Assembly: GCA_964035795.1 (NCBI GenBank)
Contig: OZ038327.1
Location: forward strand, 3,757,651 to 3,821,650
DNA: 64,000 nt
Direction of reading: 5' to 3'
DNA from: Pterobdella sp. o SKG-2022
Lineage: Eukaryota > Annelida > Clitellata > Hirudinida > Piscicolidae
Below, piece after piece: positions 21,401 through 33,025 of this stretch. The notes below the pieces were generated by a model. That model was not told the DNA's origin. It worked only from the letters and a program-made list of their open reading frames with translations, and searched no databases. A program made the translations under genes and the position numbers. Numbering within the stretch: position 1 is the stretch's first letter; each line of letters begins with the position of its first letter.

Positions 21401-23614
21401 TCAACAACAACAGCAGCCAAAGTTAGATGAGTCAATAGAGGAAAAACTACAGCAAATGCAGCTACAGATACAACGACAACAGCAACAAATACAACGGTTT
21501 GAACAGCAGCTGAACGACCAGGAAAAGCATAGAGTTAAAACTGAAGCTAAGCAGCTTCAACCAATCAAACAACAGCAGCAAAACATTCAGCAGTTAAAAA
21601 CACAAAGTACTGTTGGATCGTTCGTATTTGCAGCTACCACAACAGCTACTACTGCTGCTGCTGCTATAACTAAACATAACGCATTCGCAGCTGTTCCTAG
21701 CACCCCAAAAGCACCTCTCACCTTGAAAGTTTCTTCAGATTCAAAGCAGGGTAACAATCAAGATACTAAAACTACTACTACCACCACTGCAACAACTACT
21801 ACTTCGTCTTCTTTGTTTAGTTTCGGCAGCAACACTTCATTAAACAATACTTCCTTCAGTTTTGGAGCCAAAAATACATTTGCCTTTCCCACTAAACCTT
21901 CCGAAACTACTACTACTACAAGTAGTGGTGGCGTCTTTGCCTTCAATACTTCAGACAGTAACTTGTTTAAAGCTAATATCACTTCTTCCATCAGCTCTAC
22001 AACTACTACTGCTAAGACAACTACAGTTGCTACTACCACAATAAAGCCTTCAGAATCTACTACTACTACTACAGTCACCACTACTACTACTGCTGCCAAA
22101 CCTCCAACAACATCAACGCAAGGTTTCAATTTGAGTCTTGACGCTTTCAACATCTCAACTAAAGAGAATGCTGAAGGTGCCGATGGGGGTTCTACAACAA
22201 CTACAAGCACCACAAACGTCAGTGGCGGCGGTTTTTTTGACTTCACAGCCACCAAGGGCGCCTTTGACTTCTCCAACAAGCCTTCTTCTGGCTTCACTTT
22301 TGGCTCAACTACCACTGCTTCTACTCCTACCACTACCGCTGTAGTAGCCGCTACCACTATTACTACTTCAGCGTTTGGTGCTGCTAAAACTCAAGACCAA
22401 CAAGCCACCTCATCAACAAAAACAACAGCCTTTGCTTCTGGAGTACCATCGACAACAACAACATCGGATATATTCGCCACAACAAAAACAACAACAACGA
22501 CTCAAGGTGGATTGTTTTCTTCCAACCTCTTTGGCAAAGCAACACCAACCACAAGCTTCAGTACTCAGCAATCATTCTTTCCAACATCAACAACAACAAC
22601 ACAAAGCAGCAACGCTTTCTCAACACCCAAACAAAACAACATATTCGGGGCTCCAACTACACAGAATATATTTGGATCTCCAACACAGCAACAAAAAACA
22701 TCAGCAACATCACAAGGCAACGTTTTTGGTTCCCCAATTAACATCTTTGGAACTAAGCAGGAGAACATTTTCTCTACAACAACTAACGCCAACACACCTC
22801 CAAACAACAACCAAATGTTTTTTGGCCAATCATCCAATAAAGTCACGCCCGGAAGTAGTGTTTTTGGCGCTAAAACTACAGCCAATCAGAATGTATTTTC
22901 TTCTTCCGCCTCTTCCAGCCCGTTCGGGGGCGTCTTTGGCCAAGCTAGGTTAGTCTTTCAAATATGAGTTTTTTTATGACTGAACAGTTTTTGTTAATTA
23001 AAAAAATTTTTTCGACAATATGTTCCATCTCAACATCACCAGCAAGATTTTCATTGATTTTTTTCCAATATTCTCATATATCCATTCACACCTCCGTCTC
23101 AACATTCTACTTCATATTACATCATCATCTTATCAACAAAAACAGCACAACCACCGCCACCAACATCTTCGGCAACAACACCAACGTTTTTGGAGGGTCA
23201 ACACCACAACAAAGTACTTCCATCTTACCTTTTGTATCCCTTGAGTATATAACTGAACTGAGTACACTATAATATATGAGCTTTTTGCTATTATTATTTC
23301 TATTATTCTATATTATTTTTATTATTTTATCAAATATTTCATTATTACCATTATTATTTTTTGTTTTATCACATTTTCATATTATCATAATAATTATTAG
23401 GATTAATGTTATTATTACTATTGTTTTTATTTTTATTCCAACAGATCCGTTTAGCAAACCATCATCTTCCTTCTCATCTGGAAGTGGAGTGGCTGTCAGT
23501 GGTTTTGGGGGATTTGCTGTGGCCAATAAGCAGCCTGGTATGTGCGTCTTTTTTTTGTGTGGGTCATACATGTGTCTATAAATATTATATATATAAATAA
23601 TCTCATCAACTTCG

Positions 23615-23693
<79 letters not shown>

Positions 23694-24832
23694 TCGGAGC
23701 TCAGAACACATTCGGTAGTCCACGCAGCAGTGGTGGTGGCAGTGTTGGTGGTACTTTTGGGGGGGCTCCTGTGTTCGGGGGCACACAGGTTGCTTTTGGT
23801 GGAGGTGCGTCATGTTGATTTTATATTTGTTTATCTGGCTGCCTATCTATCATTTTGTTTATCTGTTTGACTATCTTTCCATCAATTTGTCTATTCATGT
23901 GTTTTGTTACAAATTTTCATTTTATGGCTTTAATTATTTATCAGATATAACAGCAACGCTACCTACCTTCCACAACCATAAGACAACACTTTCAAACATC
24001 AAAAGCTCAAAAAAACACTGAACCAAATAAGCACACAACCATAAAACTACACACACAAACATCATACCACCACGCACAGGTGCAGTATTTGGAGGGATGG
24101 CAGCATCAGGTGGTAACATGACCTCCAAGTTGTTTGGCGCTGGTGATTCTGCCCCGTCTAATGCCTCTGGAGGGTTTGCTAGGTTTGTGTGGGGAGAGGA
24201 AAGAGGGTTATCGTTTGTGTGTGGAGAGAGTTAGGGTGGTTTGGTGTCTTTTTTGGGAAGAGGGTCTGAAGTGGGTCAGTGCAAAAAGCGGGTGGTTAGG
24301 CGAGGGAGAGAGTCAGCCTAGTAGGGTACTTCCATTAAGAGTTTCTTAGGTTTGTGTAAAAAAGGAGAGGGTTGTAGGTGGATGAGCATATTATATTATT
24401 TGGTGTAGAATCTCATCTTTTGCAAGATTTTACAAATGTTTTTATCGTTAGAATAATTCTATGCTCTTGCATAAATACTCCGATTTGCATAACACCACTA
24501 ATGTAATGTTATATATACCAAAGTTGTGATATTCATCACGGTGATGTATTATATCAGAACATCAAATTATTAGCGCAGTTAGAGATTAGTTGTAAACTTT
24601 ATAACAGTTATATTCTCATTTTCATCGTTATAACCATCACCATCACAGCTTCGCCAACAATAACACACCATCTTTCGGTGATCTGGCGCAAAGCGGATTT
24701 GGCTCATCATTCGGAGGAGCTTCATCCGGTTTTGGAGGGGCGCAACCCCAACAGGGGTTTGGATCTTTCCAATCAAGCTTCAGCTCTTTCGGCCAATCAT
24801 CATCGACTTTTGGATCATCTTTGCAGTCGTGA
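12461..24832 (+). CDS. NUP214: Nuclear pore complex protein Nup214
   Basis: Cytoplasmic-face FG nucleoporin that works with the Nup88 complex in mRNA and protein export. The 24 exons, all phase-consistent, are: 12461-12493, 13114-13243, 13439-13526, 13665-13722, 13820-13909, 14205-14424, 14761-14889, 15179-15270, 15491-15585, 15967-16027, 16201-16245, 16373-16454, 16792-17762, 17960-18109, 18274-18536, 20015-20149, 20471-20577, 20834-20893, 21157-22948, 23146-23213, 23445-23537, 23691-23804, 24080-24182, 24649-24832 (1720 aa; human 2090). Residues 1-400 form the N-terminal beta-propeller: VSNKFGYIFAAHGNRLVVID, FWSPKGKQICVG, VLDILWETAHSF, WDMILVASSSSVEMCVL and LILIVMASDGTLVFNYVLN align in order with human. 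A Ser/Gln-rich FG block (400-698) precedes the coiled coil (698-936: VTHFEKELKAIK, LSLLKKRPLG, LLGRRKVVPIKSTVP). Residues 936-1720 are FG repeats (NIFG, VFG, SAFG) ending in a GFG/FGS-rich tail. Weakest junctions are the exon 11 donor (GTTGCT) and the choice between GT sites at 15271 and 15280. Confidence 0.93.
14022..14130. repeat. Dispersed repeat copy (partner at 53553)
   Basis: This intron 5 segment shares an ordered series of words with 53553-53650: GATACCA / AATACCA, AAATCCAGTTT, CACTAT, GAGG-TGG, ACTTACAA / ATTTACAA. The identity looks like about three quarters. No terminal repeats or coding are seen. Confidence 0.55.
18610..18750. mobile_element. MITE-like dispersed repeat in NUP214 intron 15
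   Basis: It starts TTAGAGACACCTCAATGCAC and contains CTTACCGAAAATTCTAG and ATAATATCGACGTTAATGAT. Copies sharing these blocks are at 31559-31660 (PRPF3 intron) and, in part, at 41806, 49553, 50175, 58575 and the complete element at 46398-46955. Confidence 0.6.
19010..20004 (-). mobile_element. 5'-truncated LINE (RTE-like) with C-terminal zinc finger
   Basis: Antisense inside NUP214 intron 15. From the high-coordinate end it reads INFSKTKYM (end of the reverse transcriptase), FKYLGSILNSDNTVDAEVES, then after one in-frame stop (19732-19734) PTLLCGSETWNVLQ, RRRLQWLRHLERM and QGGQKKRWHD. A +1 shift near 19250 leads into CQHPGCNKIAVNKAGLTNHI and CPNCNNVFKKQELHNHVKKC, two C2H2-like fingers. The order matches the 3' part of RTE-type LINE polyproteins. 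The element starts right against an (AC)n run just before the exon 16 acceptor. The stop and the frameshift make it non-functional. Confidence 0.8.
23618..23687. repeat. (CA)n immediately before a NUP214 acceptor
   Basis: About 70 bp of CA repeats end three bases before the exon 22 start at 23691, so the usual pyrimidine tract of this acceptor is replaced by a CA repeat. Confidence 0.95.
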
Positions 24833-25956
24833 GTAGGGGTGTGGTCTGGTTTAGGTATTTTCGTATCTCTGTAGTTCTGTGTAGTGGCGTCTTAGAGGTG
24901 TGTTGTGGAGTCGTAGGGGTGTGGTGGTATATCTTGTGCAGTGTTGTATTGGTTTGGCCATGTTGGCAGAACGATGTTTTCTTGTGTTATCGTTTCTTGG
25001 AAATGACGTAATTAATCATTAATCACAGAGCACAGTTTACGCAGTTCAGGTCATAAGGTCAAGTTTACAACCACCAATTGCCTTCATCATACATATGATT
25101 GTGTGTTTGTTAAATAACTAGGCCTGTTTTGTTGGTTAATTCAAGTTTCAGTACTAATTCTTTGTTACTTTGATCATCGAGGCAGTGTAATTAACATCGC
25201 TATTAATACCTTTGGAGGAGAAACAAGCTCTGATTTAGCTTTTATTAATATTAATATATTGCTTAACTAACTAATTAATGTTAATTTATTAATATTTGCA
25301 TATTCTTTAATAAAATTTCAATGCTAATAATGTTGATATTCATACGATGTTAATCATGGTGAAATGTGAGTGAGTGACATTGAAAAACTATAATATTCAC
25401 CTTACGATGACAACTATTTTCGAGATACTTTTCAATAAAAAGTTAGTGTTATGATCAGCTTACAACGTTCATTTTCTTATGGTGGGTGATATTTTTGGTC
25501 ACCACCACTCTCAAAAGTTAAATGAGTGTATAATTTATATTAAGTATGGTTCAGATGCTCTCTAAGAGAAAATAAGTGGTTTGGATATTTTTCGTTGAGC
25601 TAAGTTTTTGATATTTAAATTGCCTCGAGTTTATATCCTTTACAATGTAGCATATATCATTATATATTTTATCATAGTTTCGCAGTTTATTGATTGTTTC
25701 ATTATGGCTATTCGCCAGAAAATGATTTTAAAACCAAATTTAAAATTTTGATGTCAATCTTCATTAAAGTATTAGAAAAAAAGAAGATAAAAAATAATCT
25801 TTATTAACTGTTGATAGTGATGAAAATAAAATTGAGTACTTAGGTGGGTGGAGCTGAATAAAGTTTAAAAATAAACCCTTTTTCACTAAGCCAAGTACAA
25901 ATAAAAGTACTGAACCATAAAAATCAAACACTATAAATAACCACCAATAGAAATAA
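24833..25956. other. Convergent intergenic region between NUP214 and PRPF3
   Basis: It holds the 3' UTRs of both genes. AATAAA motifs are at 25309-25314 and 25434-25439 on the plus strand (candidate NUP214 polyadenylation signals). On the minus strand one is at 25805-25800, about 150 bases past the PRPF3 stop. No other gene is seen. Confidence 0.5.
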
Positions 25957-28119
25957 TTAATTATTCTGGTGAGCGGTGCTTTCAAGAATGGAGGCGGAGA
26001 AAGCCAGGTCCCAGTAGTGTTCACAGTTGTGTTTTTTAAATTGTTCTCTGGCGTAGGATTCTGTAGGGCATGTCTTTAAACGGATCTCCTTGAAGTTACG
26101 CTGCTTTACTGTGCCCTAGGAGCGGTTGAGTGGTATGGTGTGAGATGGTGAGTGGTTTGATGTGAGTTGGTGGGTGGTGTGGTGTGAGAAGATGGGTGGT
26201 GGGGTGTGAGAAGGTGGGTGGTGTAGTTAAGTGGAGTGCCCTATGGTATGGCTGGAATGGTTTAGAAGCATGGATAAGAGTTTTTAAAGAGGTAAGTAGG
26301 TGGTGTAGATGGTCGGACAAATTGGTGTTGTTAAGGTAGGTAATATGGGGTAAATAGTGTAAGTAGATGGACTGGTGTAAATTTTGTAGGCAGGTAAGAG
26401 GCGGTGTGTGGTGCTTGTGGGTAGTGGAGTGGGTAAGTGGTCTGACAATGGCAGACAGAACGGAATGAGTAAGGTTGCTGAGTGGTTTGATAGCGTGATG
26501 TGTATGGTGCTTGTGTTGGGAGTGCCCATGGTATGAAGTCAAAAATGACAGCTGTGGCGCGAGCTAACGGTTCTTAATTTCTATAATGCTTATTGAAATA
26601 AAAAAAATAACGAAACAACACACCTCCCACACTAGTTGGCATGCATTTTCTTTATCATCTTCATCATTATCCTCATCGTCGTCGTCGTCATCATTATCTT
26701 GCTTATTCTTATCCTTCCTATCCCATTTAATCCTCTTTGTAACCAACCTTTTAAACTTCTGACTCTGTTTCGGTCCTGAAAATTTGATGAGGATTTACAT
26801 GAAAAATATTTCTACAATGAAGACACCAATCGTCATTCAGTTACAACACAACCCCTTCATTCTCTCTTAACTAGCTACACAAGCGTCAAAAGCCAACTCT
26901 TTAAACCTATTTCAACATCTTTCAACCATCCAAACTTTTTCAAACCCCCCCCCCCCTCCAACCCTTCCTCTTAATCACCCAATCCTCTATAATCATCCCT
27001 CATCAACCCCACACCAGCACAAACACAACTTTCAACTAATCCCACAAACATCCACACAATCCAAGCTCATTTATCCCACACCTCTTCAATTCTCTATTAA
27101 CACTCAAAACCTTTCCAACCCCAGAAAACTTTTCCAAATCACCTCACACCCCTCCCTTCCACCAACCTCCCTCAACAACCACAACATTACAATCCTTATG
27201 CAACACAATGATGCCTGTCATGAACAACTGATTGGCGTTCATCTCCACCTTGAACTTGTCAGATGGGTGAGAGAGGTCTTTTACTCTGATGATGGTGGTG
27301 GAATGGATCGTGATGATGAGATAGAATATGGCGGAAAAATTATTGATGAAGAGTAAGAATGAAATGACATGGGATGGGATGGGATAGTGAGACAAAGTGA
27401 TGGTGGAGGAGTAATAGCGGTGGGATGAGTGTTGGTAAAATGATAGTGGAAAGAAATTATAATCCATCCACCACCCACCGGTACACAGACACGACAACCC
27501 CATTGGATGTATCCTCCCTGATCTTCCTCATCCTCTTCTCCCTCCTCTGAGACTTGGTCAGCTTCCTACTCTGGTTTGCCTCCTGGTGTGCTCTGGGTGG
27601 AGGGTGGAATGGGTAACAAATTGAATTGTGACACAAACCTATACATACAAAACCACATTCCACTATTTTCTATTCATAATCCAATACAACCACTCTACAT
27701 TTTGTATATAAACACAATCCTCTTCCTCTCCTGATTTTTTATACACACCCCTCTTCCACCCCCTCTATCCCCTTTCACCACTTCCTTCCACACCACTAAC
27801 TTCTGCCTCTTAGCCATCTGTGACCTAACATGGGCTTCAACCTTGGTTGGATTCTGCACCGCATCCGAGCCTAGTACTCTCATCAGGTTGGCTAGCTTCA
27901 CTGGTTGGTGGGATTATAATATGAGAGAAAAAAGAAGGTAGCTTCAACAGATGGTGGGAGGTAGATGAATAGACAGTCGAAAGGGTGAAAATTGAAAAAA
28001 GCAAAAAAAAGTAGATGAATAAATAGATATAAAGCCAAACAGATAGATAGATAGATAAATAGCTAGATAGATACATAAATAGATAGATAGATAAATAGAT
28101 AGAGATAGATAGATAGATC

Positions 28120-28192
<73 letters not shown>

Positions 28193-28785
28193 ACACCTTT
28201 AGGTTCGGGCGGGTTTATAAGTCCCAACTTTATCTTTTCTTGTATTTCTTTCTGTGCCTCGTTACGCGCTTGTCTGTGAACGAGCATATTAAAAATAATG
28301 ATGATAATAAAAAGAATAACAATAGTTGAAATAATTATAACAACAAGCATGCTAATAATAAAAAAAAAAAATTTGGAGAAATGATATAATAGTAACGATA
28401 AAAAACTAATTATATAATAAAAAAAAACAATATTAACTGTAAAAATAACAGAAAAAATAATAAAAATAAGAAGAATAATAATGATAATAAATATAAAAAT
28501 AATAATAACAGCAATAATAATAATAATAACCTCCTTAACTTCCTCCTCTCCTCCCTCGTCAACATCACCTTCAAGGGCACAGTCTTCTCTTCAGCTGCAT
28601 AATACCAATAATACCATTTTATTTCTATTATTATTTTATTATTATTTCTCTTATAATACTATGGTTCATTTTCTCATTTAGTATTTTCACTATTAATAGT
28701 ATTCTTCATGCCGAGATTATTATTATTTCTATTTTTATTATTCTTTTATTATTTCTATTTTTATTATTCTTTTTATTTCTATTAT

Positions 28786-28819
<34 letters not shown>

Positions 28820-31132
28820 CCACCGATAGGCTTAAGCTTGATAGGATGCTCAACCAGGTGGGTGATCCCCTCAAAAGGCACTTGTGTGTCTGGATAGGTA
28901 CTGCCATAATAATAACAATAATATAAATAATAATAATTATAATAATATAAATAACAATAATATAAAGAATAAAATAAGATAATAATGTAAGAAATGATAT
29001 AATAATCAATCATTCAAATCCTTTTTATAGTCCGTTTTCCTTTACCAAGGGTTGGGCTAATAATAATAATAATAACAATAATAATAGAAACAAGATTGAT
29101 GATAATAATAGTTATTCTAATAATGATGACAAAAAATGAATGAATACCTAAGTGAAAAATGAAGCAAAAAAAAGATGGAAATAGAGAATATTGCATATAA
29201 ATGCAACAAAATTCATTAATTTCCTTATGGTTTAATATTACTAATCCTCATTATCATTTTAATCAATACTAGATTTTTTTTATTATTTTCTTTATTATTA
29301 TTATTATTATTATTACCTGTCACTCTGCAGTATAACAGAATCCCACCATTCCACATTGGGCACTTCATCCATCTATCATTGTTATTGTTGTCATTTTATT
29401 TATTATTATTATTATTATTGCGTCATTAACAAACTATATATTCTCAAAACCATTATTTTTGTTATTCCTAATCAAATATAATTATCACTAAAAATTATTA
29501 TCAAAAGTATTACTATTATTATCCAATTACACTAGATAATGTAAGATACTCTCGCGAAAAGCTTCGTGTAATAAGTTTCTCACTAAAACCATTTTGTTTC
29601 TATTATATTGATTTAGAACTATTTTACGTCAACAATACTCAATTATTATTATTATTATTATCATTTATTTATCATTACTACGTCATCATAAAGTGACAAC
29701 CGATTCCTTCCTGGGTTGTATAATGGCCAGCTTGGCAGCATTAGCTATACCCGTCTTCTTGGCTGCTACTGCTATCTCTCCTTGTAGCTTCTCTAGGAGA
29801 GCCTGTGTGTGTGTGTGTGTGTGTGTGTGTGGATGTGATTTTTTTTATTGATTTATTGTATGTGTATAAATGTGTGTGTTTTGGATGTAAAACTTTTTTT
29901 AAATGTGTGCTCATAGATGCGTGTGTTTGAATGTGCGTGTTTGTGTAGAGATGTGTGGGAATTTTTTGGTGTTGGAGATTTTGTGAGCCTGTTAAACATT
30001 GTGTGGATTTTTATTGAACACTGTTCCGTGTTTTCTTGCCATCACCATCATCATAATCACCATCATCTCCTTCCTCTTCCTCACCTTAGTTCTGAGCTTC
30101 TGTCCAATCTTCTGAAACTTTCCAGGCTCATAAAACTTGAAGACTTTCCTGCTTCTCACTTGAGGTTTCGCTCTGTTGAAATGATGATGATGGGGTGATG
30201 ATGATGATAATAATGGTAGTGGTGGTTGGAAATTTCAAAGTACTATTGTACATCACCATCATCACGATAAAAACCACCACTAATCAGTTTATACAGCTGT
30301 ACACGCCCTAGCAGACAGCCTAGATTATTGATACTACTAAAGCGTAATTCCTACATAAGTATTCATACCAACCTCACCCTTCCCCCACTAACTTGATCCT
30401 GTGGTCATAGAAGCCACTCTCAACCACTTCATTGACGGGTTTCTCTTGCACCGCCTTAAAATGCTCCCGCTTCTTGGCCCGAATGTTAGCCTTGAGAGTG
30501 GGTGTGTGCTGCTCCAACTTTATCAACTGGCCCGTCTTTGCGTCGATTGTGCGGCCTAACTCGTCTAGGATCAGAGGGGTTGGTCTGTGATGGTGTGATG
30601 GGATATGGTGGTGTGAAAGGAATATAGTGATGAGAATTGGATGAATAGTGATGTGGTGATTGGATGGATGGTATTCTTTTGAGGTGATGTGGTGTAATGC
30701 TGGTGTAAAATTAATTTGAAGCGGTGGGATGTGGGGTTTTTAGGGGTGATAGAGAGTTGGTTTGGACTTTTGACGGTGGTATGGTGCTGAGAATAGTTCA
30801 TGCAGTTGCTTAATGTTGACAGTGTGGTTTGTGATAAATTTAGTTTTTTAGCGTTTGACCAAAGCTAGCATAAAAACGGGTGCAAAAAGATGGTGATGAT
30901 AATGATCTACTCATTTATCACCATACTCATCATACATCCCTCATTTAACCTTTTCGTAACCACCAAATCTCACAAATCAAAACTCACCCTGTTGCTACAG
31001 TAGGTGAAGCAGCTACGGGGAGGCCAGCAGAAGCTAGCTTAGCTTGGATCTTTGCTTGCAGCTCAGCTGCTTTTTTTAGCATATCTGAGTCAAAGTTATA
31101 ATCATGAAATAACAATAATAACAACAACAAAT

Positions 31133-31167
<35 letters not shown>

Positions 31168-33025
31168 CCTGTTTGTGTATTATTCACTTCTGGTTTTGTT
31201 TCAGCCTTCACACTGGGCATCTATGGTGTCATATAAATTTTTCAATTATTATTTGCTCCATTTCATTATCACTAATTTTAATATTTATTTCTTCTCATCG
31301 CCATTATTTTTCATTATTTTCTATGTTATCATTTTCTATCAAATAAAACGGAAATAAAAAATAACACATTTTTTTTGAATTAACTAAAAACAATAAACAT
31401 AATAATTATTTTTATTATGAACCTGTAAATTGAGCTGCATTTTTCTCTCCTTGATCTCCCTTTGCGCCTTCTCCATTGTCTCTCGGATCTATTATTATTT
31501 TTTTTTACTTTTATTATTATTACTACTACTTTTATTGAACATTTACCATAATACGTTAGCATGCTAATAAATGTACTAAAATTTTTTGCTCATAATATCG
31601 ACGTTAATGATCATTGACATTGCTTAAAAGTACATTAAGATGTCTCTAAGAAGTTACTATTTTTATTGTTATTAATACGATTCTCATTACTATTCTTATT
31701 AATAATTATTATAATTCTTACTATTATTATTATTTTCATTATTTTTATTATTCCTATTATTATTATTATCATCCTCTACCAACCTTATCAGCACTGAACT
31801 GCTTATTATAAGAACCATCATTGTCCTCCAACTTCACCCTCTTTGCCTCCTCTTTCACCTCTGTGTCCAATATCGACTGGTCGTGGTTTGGGTTCTATTT
31901 TATTTTTCCATATTGAAATGTTATATAGTTTTACATTTTCTTATGCTTTGATTCTCTTCATAGTAATTTCAAATACAATTATTATTACAACTACAATTAT
32001 TAGCATTGTTTAACGTCTTATGTCTCATTGCAATAGGTTAGACTATTACATAAGCATTATAATTAGTCATACACCAAGCATTTTACTTATAATACACTTT
32101 CCCCTACCACATTATCAGTTTACTCATACTATTACACCAAAACTCCCTCAGAGCATAATTACTATCACACTAACCCTCCTCTCCACTACCTCATCTTCAT
32201 AATCAATTACACCAGCTCTCCCACACTACCACATCATCACCATCATAACCACTAATACACCAACCCTCCTCCACACTACCTTTCTCTTCCTGACAGGTGG
32301 GAGAATGGTGTTGTATTGGTCTCTGATGATTGACAGTTGTTGGGTTAGAATGTCTACATCACCTTCTTTCATTATGCCTCCTAGAATCCCTGATGTGGTG
32401 AAATAAGTGTGAAGACTGGTGTTTGGTAATAGTGGCATCACTCATTGTGGCTACTAAGTAAGGTTGCTTATATTATCATAATTTGTTGATAACTATTTTC
32501 AGGGGCTAGCATTGGTTAAATGAAAAATAACAGCCCACAATAGCACGGTTGTGCTGAAATGTATGATGAATTTATATGATGGTGCAGTATTGAGAGGCTG
32601 ATAGTCATGGGTGTAAGGATGTGAATATTTGTTGGGTAGGATTGTTAGAAATGATGGATGTAAAGAGATCATTTTAGATAATTATTTGGTAGATTAGTGA
32701 GTTTTGTGATTAAGCTATGAAGAGTCTTACTGATATTATAACAAGACTAATGCTTCAAACATTAAACTTTTGTAGAATACTTTCAATATATCAATTAAAA
32801 TTTCTTAATAAAATTAATGATTTTTTTAATATTGATTAAAAAATCAGCAAAAAACTAAAACTGTTTGATTTGAAAGTTTGTAGAAATTTTTGAATACTTA
32901 CTAGCTGTATTCTTTTTATCATGGCCTTTCTCAAGGCACATGAGAGCAGTTGATGCAATCATGGCGTCCTTCGCTCCAATCAAATTATTCACTATTTTCT
33001 CCACAGCCGTTTTAACTCGCTCCAT
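25957..33025 (-). CDS. PRPF3: U4/U6 small nuclear ribonucleoprotein Prp3
   Basis: Spliceosomal protein that binds U4/U6 in the tri-snRNP. The 18 exons in transcript order are: 33025-32902, 32389-32280, 31894-31784, 31488-31423, 31220-31169, 31084-30988, 30584-30393, 30172-30085, 29802-29701, 29372-29317, 28900-28824, 28594-28531, 28273-28197, 27900-27801, 27592-27479, 27285-27167, 26775-26624, 26115-25957. Every junction keeps the frame, giving 619 aa (human 683). Residues 1-78 form a PWI-like domain ([34 protein letters not shown]). The middle carries [36 protein letters not shown] and [12 protein letters not shown]. The Prp3 core has [16 protein letters not shown] and [20 protein letters not shown]. 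The C-terminal domain has [17 protein letters not shown], an Asp/Glu run (about 540-560), [20 protein letters not shown] and [15 protein letters not shown]. Intron positions are supported by alignment to the recalled human protein. Exon 2 is the least conserved and rests on phase and splice signals. Confidence 0.93.
26116..26560 (-). repeat. G/T-rich minisatellite-like stretch in the last PRPF3 intron
   Basis: On the plus strand this is a degenerate GGTGTGAGATGGTGGGTGG-type repeat; on the transcript it reads CCACC/CTCACA. It ends at the acceptor of the last exon. The 148-residue His/Thr/Leu ORF here is produced by the repeat; PRPF3 splices directly from VWE (26624) to GTVKQRNF (26115). Confidence 0.7.
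28041..28190. repeat. (GATA)n array in a PRPF3 intron
   Basis: About 150 bp of GATA/TATC tetranucleotides, slightly interrupted. It begins within ten bases of the donor after PPEPK (28197), so on the transcript the intron opens with UAUC repeats. Confidence 0.95.
29531..29607 (+). mobile_element. Single-arm relic of the foldback family
   Basis: It shares TAATGTAAGATACTCTCGCG, AAAAGCTTCGTGTAATAAG and TTTCTCA with the right arm of the element at 11849-11916. It lies in a PRPF3 intron. Confidence 0.7.
31559..31660. mobile_element. MITE-like dispersed repeat in a PRPF3 intron
   Basis: It shares ATAATATCGACGTTAATGAT with 18720-18750 and ends AGTACATTAAGATGTCTCTA, the inverse of the end seen at 18610. 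Both ends therefore appear to carry the GAGACATCT terminal motif. Confidence 0.6.

Noticed and set aside
26096..26542. 148-residue ORF, His/Thr/Leu-rich
   Set aside because: It lies in the last PRPF3 intron within a degenerate repeat; the flanking PRPF3 exons join directly in phase across it.
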